Assembly (NCBI RefSeq): GCF_030817475.1
Contig: NZ_JAUSZJ010000002.1
Coordinates: 5,222,626-5,286,625 of the forward strand
DNA length: 64,000 bases
DNA from: Streptomyces sp. V2I9
GTDB lineage: Bacteria; Actinomycetota; Actinomycetes; Streptomycetales; Streptomycetaceae
Reading direction: 5' to 3'
A program made the position numbers and the translations under genes. This document shows positions 39,659-48,702 of this stretch, in pieces. The notes below the pieces were generated by a model. It was not told the origin of the DNA and did no database searches. It worked only from the letters and a program-made list of their open reading frames with translations. Each line of letters starts with the position of its first letter. Positions within the stretch are counted from its first letter, which is position 1.

Positions 39659-41881
39659 ATGGAGGGCGTGTCCTCGCTCGATGAACCCCTCAAGAAGCTG
39701 CTCGGCGGAGCCACCGCGAAGGTGATGGCGGAACACCTCGACCTGCACACGGTCGGGGACCTGCTGCACCACTACCCGCGGCGGTACGAGGAGCGCGGCA
39801 AGCTGACCGCGCTGACCGACCTCCCGCTGGACGAGCACGTCACGGTCGTCGCCCAGGTCGCCGACGCCCGCGTCCTGACGTTCAACAACGGCCGGGGCAA
39901 ACGCCTGGAGGTCACCCTGACCGACGGCACCGGCCGCCTCCAGCTGGTCTTCTTCGGCCACGGCGTCCACAAGCCGCACAAGGAGCTGCTGCCGGGCCGC
40001 CAGGCGATGTTCGCGGGCAAGGTCTCCGTCTTCAACCGCAAGATGCAGCTGGCCCACCCCACGTACCAACTGCTCGACGCCTCCGACGCCGACGAGGCCA
40101 CCGAGGCAGTGGACGCCTTCGCGGGCCGGCTGCTGCCGATCTACCCCGCCTGCAAGCAGCTCGACTCCTGGCGGATCGCCAAGGCCGTCGACGCCGTGCT
40201 GCCCAGCGCCAGGGACGCGGTGGACCCGCTCCCCGCCTCCCTGCGCGAGGGGCGCGGCTTCACCCCGCTGCCCGAGGCCCTGCTCAAGGTGCACCGGCCG
40301 CAGACCAGGGCGGACATCGAGGACGCCAGGGCCCGGCTCAAATGGGACGAGGCGTTCGTCCTCCAGGTCGCCCTGGCCCGCCGCCGGTACGCGGACACCC
40401 AGCTCCCCGCCGCGGCCCGCCGCCCCGTCGCGGACGGCCTGCTGGACGCCTTCGACGCCACGCTGCCCTTCACCCTCACCGAGGGCCAGGAGAAGGTCAG
40501 CAAGGAGATCTTCGACGACCTGGCCACCGAGCACCCGATGCACCGCCTCCTCCAGGGAGAGGTGGGCAGCGGGAAGACGATGGTGGCCCTGCGCGCCATG
40601 CTCGCCGTGGTCGACGCGGGCGGCCAGGCCGCGATGCTCGCCCCCACCGAGGTCCTCGCCCAGCAGCACCACCGCTCGATCACCGAGATGATGGGCGAGC
40701 TGGCCGAGGGCGGCATGCTGGGCGGCTCGGACCGGGGCACCAAGGTCGTCCTCCTCACCGGCTCCATGGGGATGGCGGCCCGCCGGCAGGCCCTCCTCGA
40801 CCTGGTCACCGGTGAGGCCGGGATCGTCATCGGCACCCACGCCCTCATCGAGGACAAGGTCCGGTTCCACGACCTCGGCCTGGTCGTCGTGGACGAACAG
40901 CACCGCTTCGGCGTGGAACAGCGCGACGCCCTGCGCTCGAAGGGGAAGCAGCCGCCCCACCTCCTCGTCATGACCGCCACCCCCATCCCCCGTACGGTCG
41001 CGATGACCGTCTTCGGCGACCTGGAGACCTCGGTCCTGGACCAGCTTCCGGCCGGCCGCTCCCCGATCGCCAGCCACGTCGTCCCCGCCAAGGACAAGCC
41101 GCACTTCCTCGCCCGCGCCTGGGAACGCGTCCGCGAGGAGGTCGGGAACGGCCACCAGGCGTACGTCGTCTGCCCCCGCATCGGGGACGACGCGGAGGAG
41201 GCCGGGGGCAAGGAAGGCGCGAAGGCGAAGGCGAAAAAGGCGGCCTCCGAGGAGGACGCCGAGAAGCGGCCTCCGCTCGCCGTCCTGGAGATCGCCGACG
41301 AACTGCGCAAGGGCCCGCTGGCGGGGCTCCGCGTCGAGGTGCTGCACGGCAGGATGCACCCCGACGAGAAGGACGACGTCATGCGCCGGTTCGCCGCCGG
41401 AGAGGTCGACGTCCTGGTCGCCACCACCGTCATCGAGGTCGGGGTCAACGTCCCCAACGCCACCGCCATGGTGATCATGGACGCCGACCGCTTCGGCGTC
41501 TCCCAGCTCCACCAGCTCCGCGGCCGCGTCGGCCGGGGCTCCGCCCCCGGCCTCTGCCTGCTGGTCAGCGAGGCCCACGAGGCGAGCCCCGCCCGCGCCC
41601 GGCTCTCCGCCGTCGCCGCCACCCTCGACGGCTTCGAGCTCTCCCGCATCGACCTCGAACAGCGCCGCGAGGGCGATGTGCTGGGCCAGGCCCAGTCCGG
41701 AGTGCGCTCCTCGCTGCGGATGCTCACCGTCATCGACGACGAGGAGGTCATCGCCGCCGCGCGCGAGGAGGCCGTGGCGATCGTCGCCGCCGACCCGGAG
41801 CTGGAACACCTGCCGGAGCTGCGCACGGTGCTGGCCGCCCTCCTGGACAAGGAGCGCGAGGAGTATCTCGACAAGGGGTGA
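39659..41881 (+). CDS. recG: ATP-dependent DNA helicase RecG
   Basis: A 740-residue superfamily 2 helicase that rewinds stalled replication forks and Holliday junctions. The wedge OB-fold occupies about residues 60-190. The Walker A motif is GEVGSGKTMVA, followed by DEQHRFG and the TATPIPRT motif; motif VI is LHQLRGRVGRG. A Lys/Glu/Ala-rich insertion (about residues 512-537) between helicase motifs is probably a disordered loop. ATG 39659 is taken as the start; GTG 39668 is a possible alternative, though its GGAGG is too close. Confidence 0.96.
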   Translation: MEGVSSLDEPLKKLLGGATAKVMAEHLDLHTVGDLLHHYPRRYEERGKLTALTDLPLDEHVTVVAQVADARVLTFNNGRGKRLEVTLTDGTGRLQLVFFGHGVHKPHKELLPGRQAMFAGKVSVFNRKMQLAHPTYQLLDASDADEATEAVDAFAGRLLPIYPACKQLDSWRIAKAVDAVLPSARDAVDPLPASLREGRGFTPLPEALLKVHRPQTRADIEDARARLKWDEAFVLQVALARRRYADTQLPAAARRPVADGLLDAFDATLPFTLTEGQEKVSKEIFDDLATEHPMHRLLQGEVGSGKTMVALRAMLAVVDAGGQAAMLAPTEVLAQQHHRSITEMMGELAEGGMLGGSDRGTKVVLLTGSMGMAARRQALLDLVTGEAGIVIGTHALIEDKVRFHDLGLVVVDEQHRFGVEQRDALRSKGKQPPHLLVMTATPIPRTVAMTVFGDLETSVLDQLPAGRSPIASHVVPAKDKPHFLARAWERVREEVGNGHQAYVVCPRIGDDAEEAGGKEGAKAKAKKAASEEDAEKRPPLAVLEIADELRKGPLAGLRVEVLHGRMHPDEKDDVMRRFAAGEVDVLVATTVIEVGVNVPNATAMVIMDADRFGVSQLHQLRGRVGRGSAPGLCLLVSEAHEASPARARLSAVAATLDGFELSRIDLEQRREGDVLGQAQSGVRSSLRMLTVIDDEEVIAAAREEAVAIVAADPELEHLPELRTVLAALLDKEREEYLDKG

Positions 41882-42011
41882 GCCCGGTGCCGTCCCGCCG
41901 GTGCGGGCCGTACGCCATATCGTGGACGCACGGCCCGCGCACAGCCCGTGCGGGGCCGTCGTCCGGCGCACGGCCCGTGCGCCCGCCACCGACCCCGAGG
42001 ACCTCACACCC

Positions 42012-42596
42012 ATGACCCGCGTGATCGCCGGCTCGGCCGGCGGACGCCGCCTGGCCGTCCCGCCCGGCACCGGCACCCGCCCCACGTCCGACCGTGCGCG
42101 GGAGGGCCTCTTCTCCACCTGGCAGGCGCTCCTCGGCACCCTGGAAGGGACCCGCGTCGCCGACCTGTACGCCGGTTCCGGGGCCGTCGGCCTCGAAGCG
42201 CTCTCCCGCGGAGCCGTCCACGCCCTCCTCGTCGAGGCCGACCCGAAGGCGGTCCGGACCGTCCGCGACAACGTCCGCACGCTGGGCCTCCCCGGTGCCG
42301 AGGTCCGGGCAGGCAAAGCGGAGCAGATCGTGACAGGTCCGGCCCCCGCCGACCCGTACGACATCGTCTTCCTGGATCCGCCGTACGCCGTCACCGATGA
42401 CGATCTTCGCGAGATCCTGATCACACTCCGTGCTCAGGGGTGGCTCAGCGACGATGTGCTCGTCACCGTGGAACGCGGCACGCGAGGCGGAGAATTCGGC
42501 TGGCCCGCCGGATTCGAGCCACTGCGCTCCCGTCGCTACGGCGAGGGGACGCTTTGGTACGGTCGCGCCGCCGCCACGTGCGAAGACGCACGATGA
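42012..42596 (+). CDS. rsmD: 16S rRNA (guanine-966-N2)-methyltransferase RsmD
   Basis: A 194-residue methyltransferase that modifies G966 of 16S rRNA in the assembled small subunit. The SAM-binding motif is VADLYAGSGAVGLEALSRGA and the catalytic motif is FLDPPY. The ATG at 42012 fits the family N-terminus MTRVIAGSAGGRRL; a long upstream extension of the frame overlaps recG and is a shadow. coaD starts 26 bases downstream. Confidence 0.95.
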   Translation: MTRVIAGSAGGRRLAVPPGTGTRPTSDRAREGLFSTWQALLGTLEGTRVADLYAGSGAVGLEALSRGAVHALLVEADPKAVRTVRDNVRTLGLPGAEVRAGKAEQIVTGPAPADPYDIVFLDPPYAVTDDDLREILITLRAQGWLSDDVLVTVERGTRGGEFGWPAGFEPLRSRRYGEGTLWYGRAAATCEDAR

Positions 42597-42622
42597 CCGG
42601 ACCGGAGAGCGAGGGAATCACT

Positions 42623-43102
42623 GTGCGCCGCGCCGTCTGTCCGGGGTCGTTCGACCCCATCACCAACGGACATCTCGACATCATCGGACGAGCCTCGAAG
42701 CTGTACGACGTGGTGCACGTCGCGGTGATGATCAACCAGTCCAAGAAGGGACTGTTCACCGTGGACGAGCGGATCGAGCTGATCCGCGAGGTCACCGCCG
42801 ACTTCGGCAACGTCGAGGTGGAGTCCTTCCACGGCCTGCTGGTCGACTTCTGCAAGCAGCGGGAGATCCCGGCGATCGTGAAGGGCCTGCGGGCCGTCAG
42901 CGACTTCGACTACGAGCTGCAGATGGCCCAGATGAACAACGGCCTCTCCGGCGTCGAGACGCTCTTCGTGCCGACCAACCCCACGTACAGCTTCCTGTCG
43001 TCCTCGCTGGTCAAGGAGGTGGCGACCTGGGGTGGCGATGTCTCGCACCTGCTGCCTCCGACCGTCCACGCCGCACTGGTGAAGAGGCTGGGCGAGCGCT
43101 GA
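42623..43102 (+). CDS. coaD: Phosphopantetheine adenylyltransferase
   Basis: A 159-residue hexameric enzyme, the penultimate step of coenzyme A synthesis. Motifs are VCPGSFDPITNGHLDII (HxGH-type), KGLRAVSDFDYELQMAQMN and YSFLSSSLVKEVA. The GTG at 42623 gives the family's usual length and has GAGGGAA upstream; an ATG at 42593 would add 10 residues and overlap rsmD. The rsmD-coaD pair is a conserved bacterial operon. Confidence 0.96.
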   Translation: MRRAVCPGSFDPITNGHLDIIGRASKLYDVVHVAVMINQSKKGLFTVDERIELIREVTADFGNVEVESFHGLLVDFCKQREIPAIVKGLRAVSDFDYELQMAQMNNGLSGVETLFVPTNPTYSFLSSSLVKEVATWGGDVSHLLPPTVHAALVKRLGER

Positions 43103-43218
43103 GCCGCTGACGGGCCGTCACCAGGTGTCGGCCCGCGGCCGACTGGCCTTACAGTCGTCCCGTCCGTCTCCAACGGAGCAGCAGCTTCAACAGAGCAGCA
43201 GAGAGTGGCGAGCACACG

Positions 43219-44331
43219 GTGGACGTGCAGAAGAAGCTCGACGAGATCGTCGAAGCGGTCGGGACCGCCCGATCGATGCCCATGTCGGCCTCGTGCGTGG
43301 TCAACCGCGCCGAGCTGCTCGCCATGCTGGAAGAGGTGCGCCAGGCCCTGCCCGGCTCCCTCGCGCGGGCCCAGGAGCTCCTCGGCGGCCAGGAGCAGTT
43401 CGCCGAGCAGGCCCGGCAGGAGGCCGAGCGGATCATCGAGTCCGCCCACGCCCAGCGCGCCACGCTGATCTCCGAGACCGAGGTGGCCCGCCAGTCGCAG
43501 GCCGAGGCCGACCGGATCCTGTCCGAGGCCCGCCGCGAGGCCGAGGAGGTCCGGGCCGAGGCCGACGACTACGTCGACAGCAAGCTCGCCAACTTCGAGG
43601 TCGTCCTCACCAAGACCATCGGGTCCGTGGACAGGGGCCGCGAGAAGCTCCTCGGCCGGGGCCGGGGTCTGGACGAGCAGGGCTACGAGGACCCCGATTT
43701 CACCGAGGCCCCCGAGCGCAGCGCCGACCCGGAGACCCTGCGGCAGCGGGCCGACGCGTACGTCGACGCCAAGTTCGGCGCCTTCGAGGCCGTTCTCGCC
43801 GGGACCCTGGAGGCGGTCGGCCGGGGCCGGCAGAAGCTGCACGGCCGGACCGCGGGTGACGACCTCGGCGCGCACATGGCGGCACAGGACGCCGCGGGCG
43901 ACCAGGGGCACACCAGCGACGCCGACTACCTGGCCGGTCTCGCCGAGCTGGCCGCCCCGGAACCGCCGCAGGCGCCCCGGCAGCCCGCTCAGCCCGCCTA
44001 TCCGGCGCCGCAGGCCGAGCCGAGCTACGCGCAGGCGGCGTACGGCTACCAGGAGCAGCCGGGCCACCAGGACGTCCAGGACGCGTACGGCTACCCCCAG
44101 CCCGACCCGTACGCGGCGTACCCGCAGCAGGGGGGCTACGACCCGAACGGTTATCCGCCCCAGCCCACCGGACAGCCCGACTACGGCTGGCAGCAGCCTC
44201 AGCAGTCCCCGCCGCCCCAGCAGCCCCGGCCGGTGGGCCGGCAGGGCGGCGGCGCGCTGGACGAGACCAGCCTCTTCGACACCAGCATGATCGACCTGGA
44301 GCAGCTGCGCCGGTACGAACAGGGCCGCTGA
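43219..44331 (+). CDS. DivIVA-like coiled-coil protein
   Basis: A 370-residue protein. Residues about 1-70 contain MDVQKKLDEIVEAVGTARSMPMS and an ELLAMLEEVRQALP helix. Residues about 70-125 form an acidic/basic coiled coil (ARQEAERIIESAHAQRATL) like that of DivIVA and ATP synthase b subunits. From 225 to 345 it is Gln/Pro/Tyr-rich and disordered, ending with a conserved SLFDTSMIDLEQLRRYEQGR. Its homologues are annotated as cell-division initiation proteins; a role in polar growth or as a cytoskeletal element is inferred. The start is GTG 43219 and the promoter lies in the 116-base gap after coaD. Confidence 0.8.
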   Translation: MDVQKKLDEIVEAVGTARSMPMSASCVVNRAELLAMLEEVRQALPGSLARAQELLGGQEQFAEQARQEAERIIESAHAQRATLISETEVARQSQAEADRILSEARREAEEVRAEADDYVDSKLANFEVVLTKTIGSVDRGREKLLGRGRGLDEQGYEDPDFTEAPERSADPETLRQRADAYVDAKFGAFEAVLAGTLEAVGRGRQKLHGRTAGDDLGAHMAAQDAAGDQGHTSDADYLAGLAELAAPEPPQAPRQPAQPAYPAPQAEPSYAQAAYGYQEQPGHQDVQDAYGYPQPDPYAAYPQQGGYDPNGYPPQPTGQPDYGWQQPQQSPPPQQPRPVGRQGGGALDETSLFDTSMIDLEQLRRYEQGR

Positions 44332-44492
44332 CCTCGGGCGGGCCGCCCCGATTGGGTGCTGAGCGGTCCGTCCAGTATCCTGAATCCTCGGTCGCACAGA
44401 GGTCCGCGATCACGGCTGCCCGTTTCACCTCGGTGAAAGACGGCCTCTCCGGACCGCAGACGACCGGCCCTCCCCATCGCAGCGCGACACCC

Positions 44493-44519
44493 ATGATTCG
44501 AAAGCAGGAGAAGCCCTGA
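44493..44519 (+). other. 8-codon open frame overlapping the DUF177 start
   Basis: ATG 44493 opens an 8-codon frame (MIRKQEKP) whose TGA stop (44517-44519) overlaps the CTG proposed as the start of the DUF177 gene. The ribosome site of that gene lies inside it. It has no ribosome site of its own, so it may be incidental. Confidence 0.35.
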
Positions 44520-45160
44520 ACGGCCACCTCGACCACCGCAACCCCCTCGTGTTCGATACGCACGAGCTGGGTCGGCGTCCCGGTGCCATGAAGCGGCTGA
44601 CCCGCACGGTGGACGCACCCGGTTCACCGGTCCTGGGCATCGACGGCGTCATCGGCGTACCGGAAGGCGCGCCCGTGGAGCTGGACCTCCGCCTCGAATC
44701 GGTCATGGAAGGGGTGCTTGTCACAGGCACCGCCCGTGCGACCGCCGAGGGGGAGTGCGTAAGGTGTCTGGAGCCGCTGACCGTCAAGGTCGACGCGGAC
44801 TTCCAGGAGATGTTCTCGTACCCTGACGCCGATGACCGGGGCCGCCCCACCGCGGAACCGGTCGACGACGCCGAGGACGACGAGGACATGTTCTTCCTCG
44901 AGGACGGCCTGTTCGACCTCGAGTCGGTGCTGCGTGACGCGGTAGTGCTCGCACTGCCCATGCAGCCGGTGTGCAAGGAGACCTGCGCCGGTCTGTGTTC
45001 CGAATGCGGAATCAGGCTGGACGAGAATCCGGATCACCACCACGACGCCGTCGACATTCGTTGGGCGGCACTGCAAGGACTCGCCGAGACCGTTCAGGAC
45101 GGCGAGAAGGACAACATGGGCGGCGCCGAACCGGGCGTCGACGAGAAGCAGGAGAAGTAG
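44516..45160 (+). CDS. DUF177/YceD-family protein, probable CTG start
   Basis: A 214-residue protein of the DUF177 family, which in plants and bacteria affects 23S rRNA accumulation. It lies upstream of rpmF as in most bacteria. Cys motifs CVRCLEPL and CKETCAGLCSECG suggest a zinc site. The conserved N-terminal segment LDHRNPLVFDTHELGRRPG extends upstream of the first GTG (44549), and the only codon behind a good ribosome site (AGGAG, 5-base spacing) is CTG 44516. A CTG start, an eroded start codon or a frameshift are the options. Confidence 0.85.
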   Translation: MNGHLDHRNPLVFDTHELGRRPGAMKRLTRTVDAPGSPVLGIDGVIGVPEGAPVELDLRLESVMEGVLVTGTARATAEGECVRCLEPLTVKVDADFQEMFSYPDADDRGRPTAEPVDDAEDDEDMFFLEDGLFDLESVLRDAVVLALPMQPVCKETCAGLCSECGIRLDENPDHHHDAVDIRWAALQGLAETVQDGEKDNMGGAEPGVDEKQEK

Positions 45161-45162
45161 CC

Positions 45163-45336
45163 GTGGCTGTTCCGAAGCGGAAGATGTCGCGCAGCAACAC
45201 GCGCCACCGCCGGTCGCAGTGGAAGGCTGCGGTCCCCACCCTGGTTTCGTGCGAGCGTTGCCAGGAGCCCAAGCTCCAGCACATTGCGTGCCCGAGCTGC
45301 GGCACCTACAACAAGCGCCAGGTCCTCGAGGTCTGA
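45163..45336 (+). CDS. rpmF: 50S ribosomal protein L32 (zinc-binding form)
   Basis: A 57-residue L32 starting AVPKRKMSRSNTRHRRSQWK after GTG 45163. The zinc ribbon is complete: CERCQEPK and CPSCGTY. It starts 2 bases after the DUF177 stop codon behind AGGAGAAG and shares its mRNA; rnc follows in 19 bases. It is thus the zinc-containing form, matching the L28 of this window. Confidence 0.97.
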   Translation: MAVPKRKMSRSNTRHRRSQWKAAVPTLVSCERCQEPKLQHIACPSCGTYNKRQVLEV

Positions 45337-45355
45337 GCGGCTGGTGAGAGGCCCG

Positions 45356-46180
45356 ATGTCTGAGTTGTCCAGCGCCAAGAAGCAGGCAGACAACATCAAC
45401 ACAGCCTCGTCCCACACGCTTCTGGAAGGGCGGCTCGGGTATCACCTCGAGTCCGCCCTTCTGGTGCGTGCGCTGACCCACCGTTCGTACGCGTACGAGA
45501 ACGGCGGCCTGCCCACCAACGAGCGGCTCGAGTTCCTCGGGGACTCGGTGCTCGGCCTGGTGGTCACGGACACGCTGTACCGCACCCACCCCGACCTGCC
45601 CGAAGGCCAGCTGGCCAAGTTGCGGGCCGCGGTGGTCAACTCGCGTGCGCTTGCGGAAGTGGGCCGCGGCCTCGAACTCGGCTCCTTCATCCGGCTCGGC
45701 CGCGGTGAAGAGGGCACGGGGGGCCGGGACAAGGCTTCCATCCTCGCCGACACACTGGAAGCAGTGATCGGCGCGGTCTATCTCGACCAGGGCCTCGACG
45801 CGGCCTCGGAGCTGGTCCACCGGCTCTTCGACCCGCTGATCGACAGGTCCTCGAACCTCGGTGCCGGCCTGGACTGGAAGACCAGCCTCCAGGAGCTCAC
45901 CGCGAGCGAGAGTCTCGGAGTCCCCGAGTACATCGTCACGGAGACCGGCCCGGATCACGAGAAGACCTTCACTGCTGCCGCCCGCGTCGGTGGTGTCTCG
46001 TACGGCACCGGCACCGGCCGTAGCAAGAAGGAAGCGGAGCAGCAGGCGGCCGAGTCCGCCTGGCGTGAGATCAGCGCCGCCGCTGAGGCACGGCTGGCCG
46101 CGGAGAAGTCCGCGGCCGACGGAGGGGCCGCCGACACCCCTGCCGTACCGTCGCCGAACACGGACGCCGCTCCTGCCTGA
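45356..46180 (+). CDS. rnc: Ribonuclease III
   Basis: A 274-residue double-strand-specific endonuclease that processes rRNA and regulates mRNAs; in S. coelicolor its loss (absB) blocks antibiotic production. The catalytic signature NERLEFLGDSVLGLVV begins near residue 55 and the second acidic block is DTLEAVIGAVYLD. The dsRNA-binding domain follows (DWKTSLQELTASESLGVPEY to GRSKKEAEQQAAESAW). The C-terminal 40 residues are Ala-rich and unconserved. ATG 45356 is chosen; GTG 45344 in frame is the alternative. Confidence 0.95.
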   Translation: MSELSSAKKQADNINTASSHTLLEGRLGYHLESALLVRALTHRSYAYENGGLPTNERLEFLGDSVLGLVVTDTLYRTHPDLPEGQLAKLRAAVVNSRALAEVGRGLELGSFIRLGRGEEGTGGRDKASILADTLEAVIGAVYLDQGLDAASELVHRLFDPLIDRSSNLGAGLDWKTSLQELTASESLGVPEYIVTETGPDHEKTFTAAARVGGVSYGTGTGRSKKEAEQQAAESAWREISAAAEARLAAEKSAADGGAADTPAVPSPNTDAAPA

Positions 46181-46311
46181 GCGAGAGGGAAGCCCCCCGG
46201 TGCCGCGTGCACCGGGGGGCTCCCCTGTTCCGGGGAGGGCATCCCGTGGTTTCCGCGGGTGCTGTCCGCCCCGTTCCCCTGCTGCCGTCGCCATGTCTGG
46301 AGTGGTCCACC

Positions 46312-47172
46312 GTGCCCGAGCTGCCCGAGGTCGAAGTCGTCCGCCGGGGCCTGGAGCGCTGGGTCAGCGGCCGTACCGTCACCGAGGTCGAGGTCCTGCA
46401 CCCGCGCTCGGTCCGCCGGCACCTCGCGGGCGGCCCGGATTTCGCCGCCCGGCTCCGGGGCGCCCGCTTCGGGACGGCGATGCGGCGCGGCAAGTACCTC
46501 TGGGTACCGATCGAGGAGGCGTCCGCCTCGCTGCTCGGCCATCTCGGCATGAGCGGCCAACTCCTGGTGCAGCCGGCCGACGCGCCGGACGAGAAGCACC
46601 TGCGCGTCCGGATGCGGTTCGACGACACGCTCGGCACCGAGCTGCGCTTCGTCGACCAGCGGACCTTCGGCGGACTGTCCCTGCACGACAACACCCCCGA
46701 CGGGCTGCCCGACACCATCGCGCACATCGCGCGGGACCCGCTCGACCCGCTCTTCGACGACGCCGCGTTCCACACCGCGCTGCGCCTGCGCCGCACGACG
46801 GTCAAGCGCGCGCTGCTCGACCAGTCACTGATCAGCGGCGTCGGCAACATCTACGCGGACGAGGCGCTCTGGCGGGCCGGACTCCACTACGACCGGCCGA
46901 CCGCGACGCTGACCCGCCCCAAGTCCGCCGAACTGCTCGGCCACGCCCGTGACGTCATGAACGCGGCACTCGCCCAGGGCGGCACGAGCTTCGACAGCCT
47001 GTATGTCAACGTGAACGGCGAGTCCGGCTACTTCGACCGGTCGCTCGACGCGTACGGCCGCGAGGGCGAGCCCTGCCACCGCTGCGACACCCCGATGCGC
47101 CGCCGCGCCTGGATGAACCGCTCCAGCTACTTCTGCCCGCGCTGCCAGCGGCCCCCGCGCGCGTCCTCGTGA
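46312..47172 (+). CDS. mutM: Formamidopyrimidine-DNA glycosylase
   Basis: A 286-residue base-excision repair glycosylase/AP lyase for oxidised purines. The mature N-terminal Pro-Glu of PELPEVEVVRRGLERW carries the catalytic residues, and the C-terminal zinc finger reads CHRCDTP then CPRCQ. The helix-two-turn-helix segment has LLDQSLISGVGNIYADEALW. The GTG at 46312 is required, since the next residue must be Pro; GGAG is 9 bases upstream. The position after rnc is the usual actinobacterial order. Confidence 0.96.
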   Translation: MPELPEVEVVRRGLERWVSGRTVTEVEVLHPRSVRRHLAGGPDFAARLRGARFGTAMRRGKYLWVPIEEASASLLGHLGMSGQLLVQPADAPDEKHLRVRMRFDDTLGTELRFVDQRTFGGLSLHDNTPDGLPDTIAHIARDPLDPLFDDAAFHTALRLRRTTVKRALLDQSLISGVGNIYADEALWRAGLHYDRPTATLTRPKSAELLGHARDVMNAALAQGGTSFDSLYVNVNGESGYFDRSLDAYGREGEPCHRCDTPMRRRAWMNRSSYFCPRCQRPPRASS

Positions 47173-47236
47173 CGCGTCCGGGCGGACCAGGACCCCGCCC
47201 GGACGCCTCGGGGCGGGGGCGAGGTCCGCGCAGGGG

Positions 47237-48190
47237 TCAGAAGCCGAAGTTCTGCACCCACCAGGGGCCGCCCGAGCCCTGGTGGATGCCGATGCCGATG
47301 GTCTTGTAGTCGCAGTTGAGGATGTTCGCGCGGTGGCCGTCGCTGTCCATCCAGGCGTCCATCACCGCTCGGGCGTCGGCCTGTCCGCGGGCGATGTTCT
47401 CCGCGCCGAGCCCCTGGACGCCCGCCCGCGCGGCCCGGTCCCACGGGGTGTCGCCGTCCGGGTTCGTGTGGTCGAAGAAGCCGCGGGCCGCCATGTCCTC
47501 GCTGAAGTTCTGGGCGAGCGACGTCAGCGGGGCGCTGGTGGACAGCGGGGAGCAGCCGGCCTTCGCGCGTTCCTGGTTCACCAGGGCGAGCACCTCGGAG
47601 CGTGCGGAGGCGTCGGTCGGGGTAGCGGACGGCTTCCTGGACGGCGTGGGGGCGGCGGAGACCTTCGGCGGGGCCGGGGTCTTGCTCGCCGGCGGTGTGC
47701 TCGTCCTCGGGGCCGTGGGCGCCTTCGCTCCGCCGGACTTCCGGGGCTGGGGGACAGCCGGCTTCTCGGACGCCGCCTCCGTGGGCGACGCCGCCCTCGA
47801 AGGCGTCTTCGACGGGCTCGTGGAGGGCGAGTCGCTCGTGGACGGTGACGCCGGTGCCTCCGGGCGTTCGCTGCCCCGACCGGTGGGGGAGGAGGACCGG
47901 CCGGCCGGCTCCGTCGAGCTGCCGCCCTGCGTCAGCAGGTCGGGGGCGGCGCCGCCGGAGCGCACCTGATCGGAGGCGGCGGTGGTGCCGGAGGGGGAGG
48001 TGTCGCCGCCGGGGACCAGCCCCGAGGCGACCGCCACCGCGCCGACGGCCACGGCGGCCGAGACACCGAGGAGCCCCGTGCGGAGCGGCACGGCGGACTT
48101 CTTGCGGCGTGCACCCCGAGACCGCGCGGCGGAGCCGGCCGCGGGTTCTTCAGCGGCGGGGCCTGCGGCGGATCGTCGGTGGCGTCCCAT
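47237..48190 (-). CDS. Secreted or membrane-anchored CAP (SCP/PR-1) domain protein
   Basis: A 317-residue protein. After a basic cytoplasmic head (MGRHRRSAAG), one hydrophobic segment (about 40-60, TGLLGVSAAVAVGAVAVASGL) serves as signal or anchor. A long Ser/Pro/Thr linker follows (about 65-190), and the CAP domain occupies the end (EVLALVNQERAKAGCSPL, FDHTNPDGDTPWDR, GAENIARGQADARAVMDAWMDSDGHRANIL). CAP proteins bind sterols, lipids or act at the cell surface; no enzymatic role is assured. The ATG at 48190 has AGGAAGG upstream; ATG 48208 is the alternative. Confidence 0.88.
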   Translation of the reverse strand: MGRHRRSAAGPAAEEPAAGSAARSRGARRKKSAVPLRTGLLGVSAAVAVGAVAVASGLVPGGDTSPSGTTAASDQVRSGGAAPDLLTQGGSSTEPAGRSSSPTGRGSERPEAPASPSTSDSPSTSPSKTPSRAASPTEAASEKPAVPQPRKSGGAKAPTAPRTSTPPASKTPAPPKVSAAPTPSRKPSATPTDASARSEVLALVNQERAKAGCSPLSTSAPLTSLAQNFSEDMAARGFFDHTNPDGDTPWDRAARAGVQGLGAENIARGQADARAVMDAWMDSDGHRANILNCDYKTIGIGIHQGSGGPWWVQNFGF

Positions 48191-48420
48191 GCGCTGTGCC
48201 TTCCTCATGCTCCGGACGCCCTGACGACGTCGCTCGACTACCCCGTTGCCGCCCCATTGATCGAATTCGGTGGTCGCGGATCACGTTCCGCTTGATCGAC
48301 TTTCCGCCGATCCCCGTCCGATACTCACCCGATCGAGTGAGGCTGTTGCGACCGGACTGTAGCCCATGGGTGAAAGGGGGCGACGTGCTTCGAGAGCAAT
48401 GGGTTGGTTAGCGTTCGGGC

Positions 48421-48702
48421 ATGAATGAAGACGCGCGTCTCGTCGCGTGGGTACGCGGCCGGGTACAGCAAGTAGGGTTTCGCTGGTTCACCAGGAAAAA
48501 CGCTTTGGAGATCGGCGGGCTCACCGGGTTCGCCCTCAATCTCGACGACGGCAGGGTGCAGATCGTGGCCGAGGGGCCACGTGACAATTGCCACCGTCTG
48601 CTGGACTGGCTGCGGTCCGACGACACTCCCGGACGCGTGGACGGCGTCACTGAGATCTGGGACACCCCGCGCGGCGGCTACGACGGATTCGCCATCCGCT
48701 GA
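48421..48702 (+). CDS. acyP: Acylphosphatase
   Basis: A 93-residue acylphosphatase, hydrolysing acyl phosphates such as carbamoyl or acetyl phosphate. The P-loop-like GRVQQVGFRWFTRKNA carries the catalytic Arg and the later GGLTGFALNLDDGRVQIVAEGP carries the catalytic Asn. No ribosome site precedes the ATG, but TAGCGT ends 6 bases upstream, as in a leaderless transcript. Confidence 0.94.
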   Translation: MNEDARLVAWVRGRVQQVGFRWFTRKNALEIGGLTGFALNLDDGRVQIVAEGPRDNCHRLLDWLRSDDTPGRVDGVTEIWDTPRGGYDGFAIR

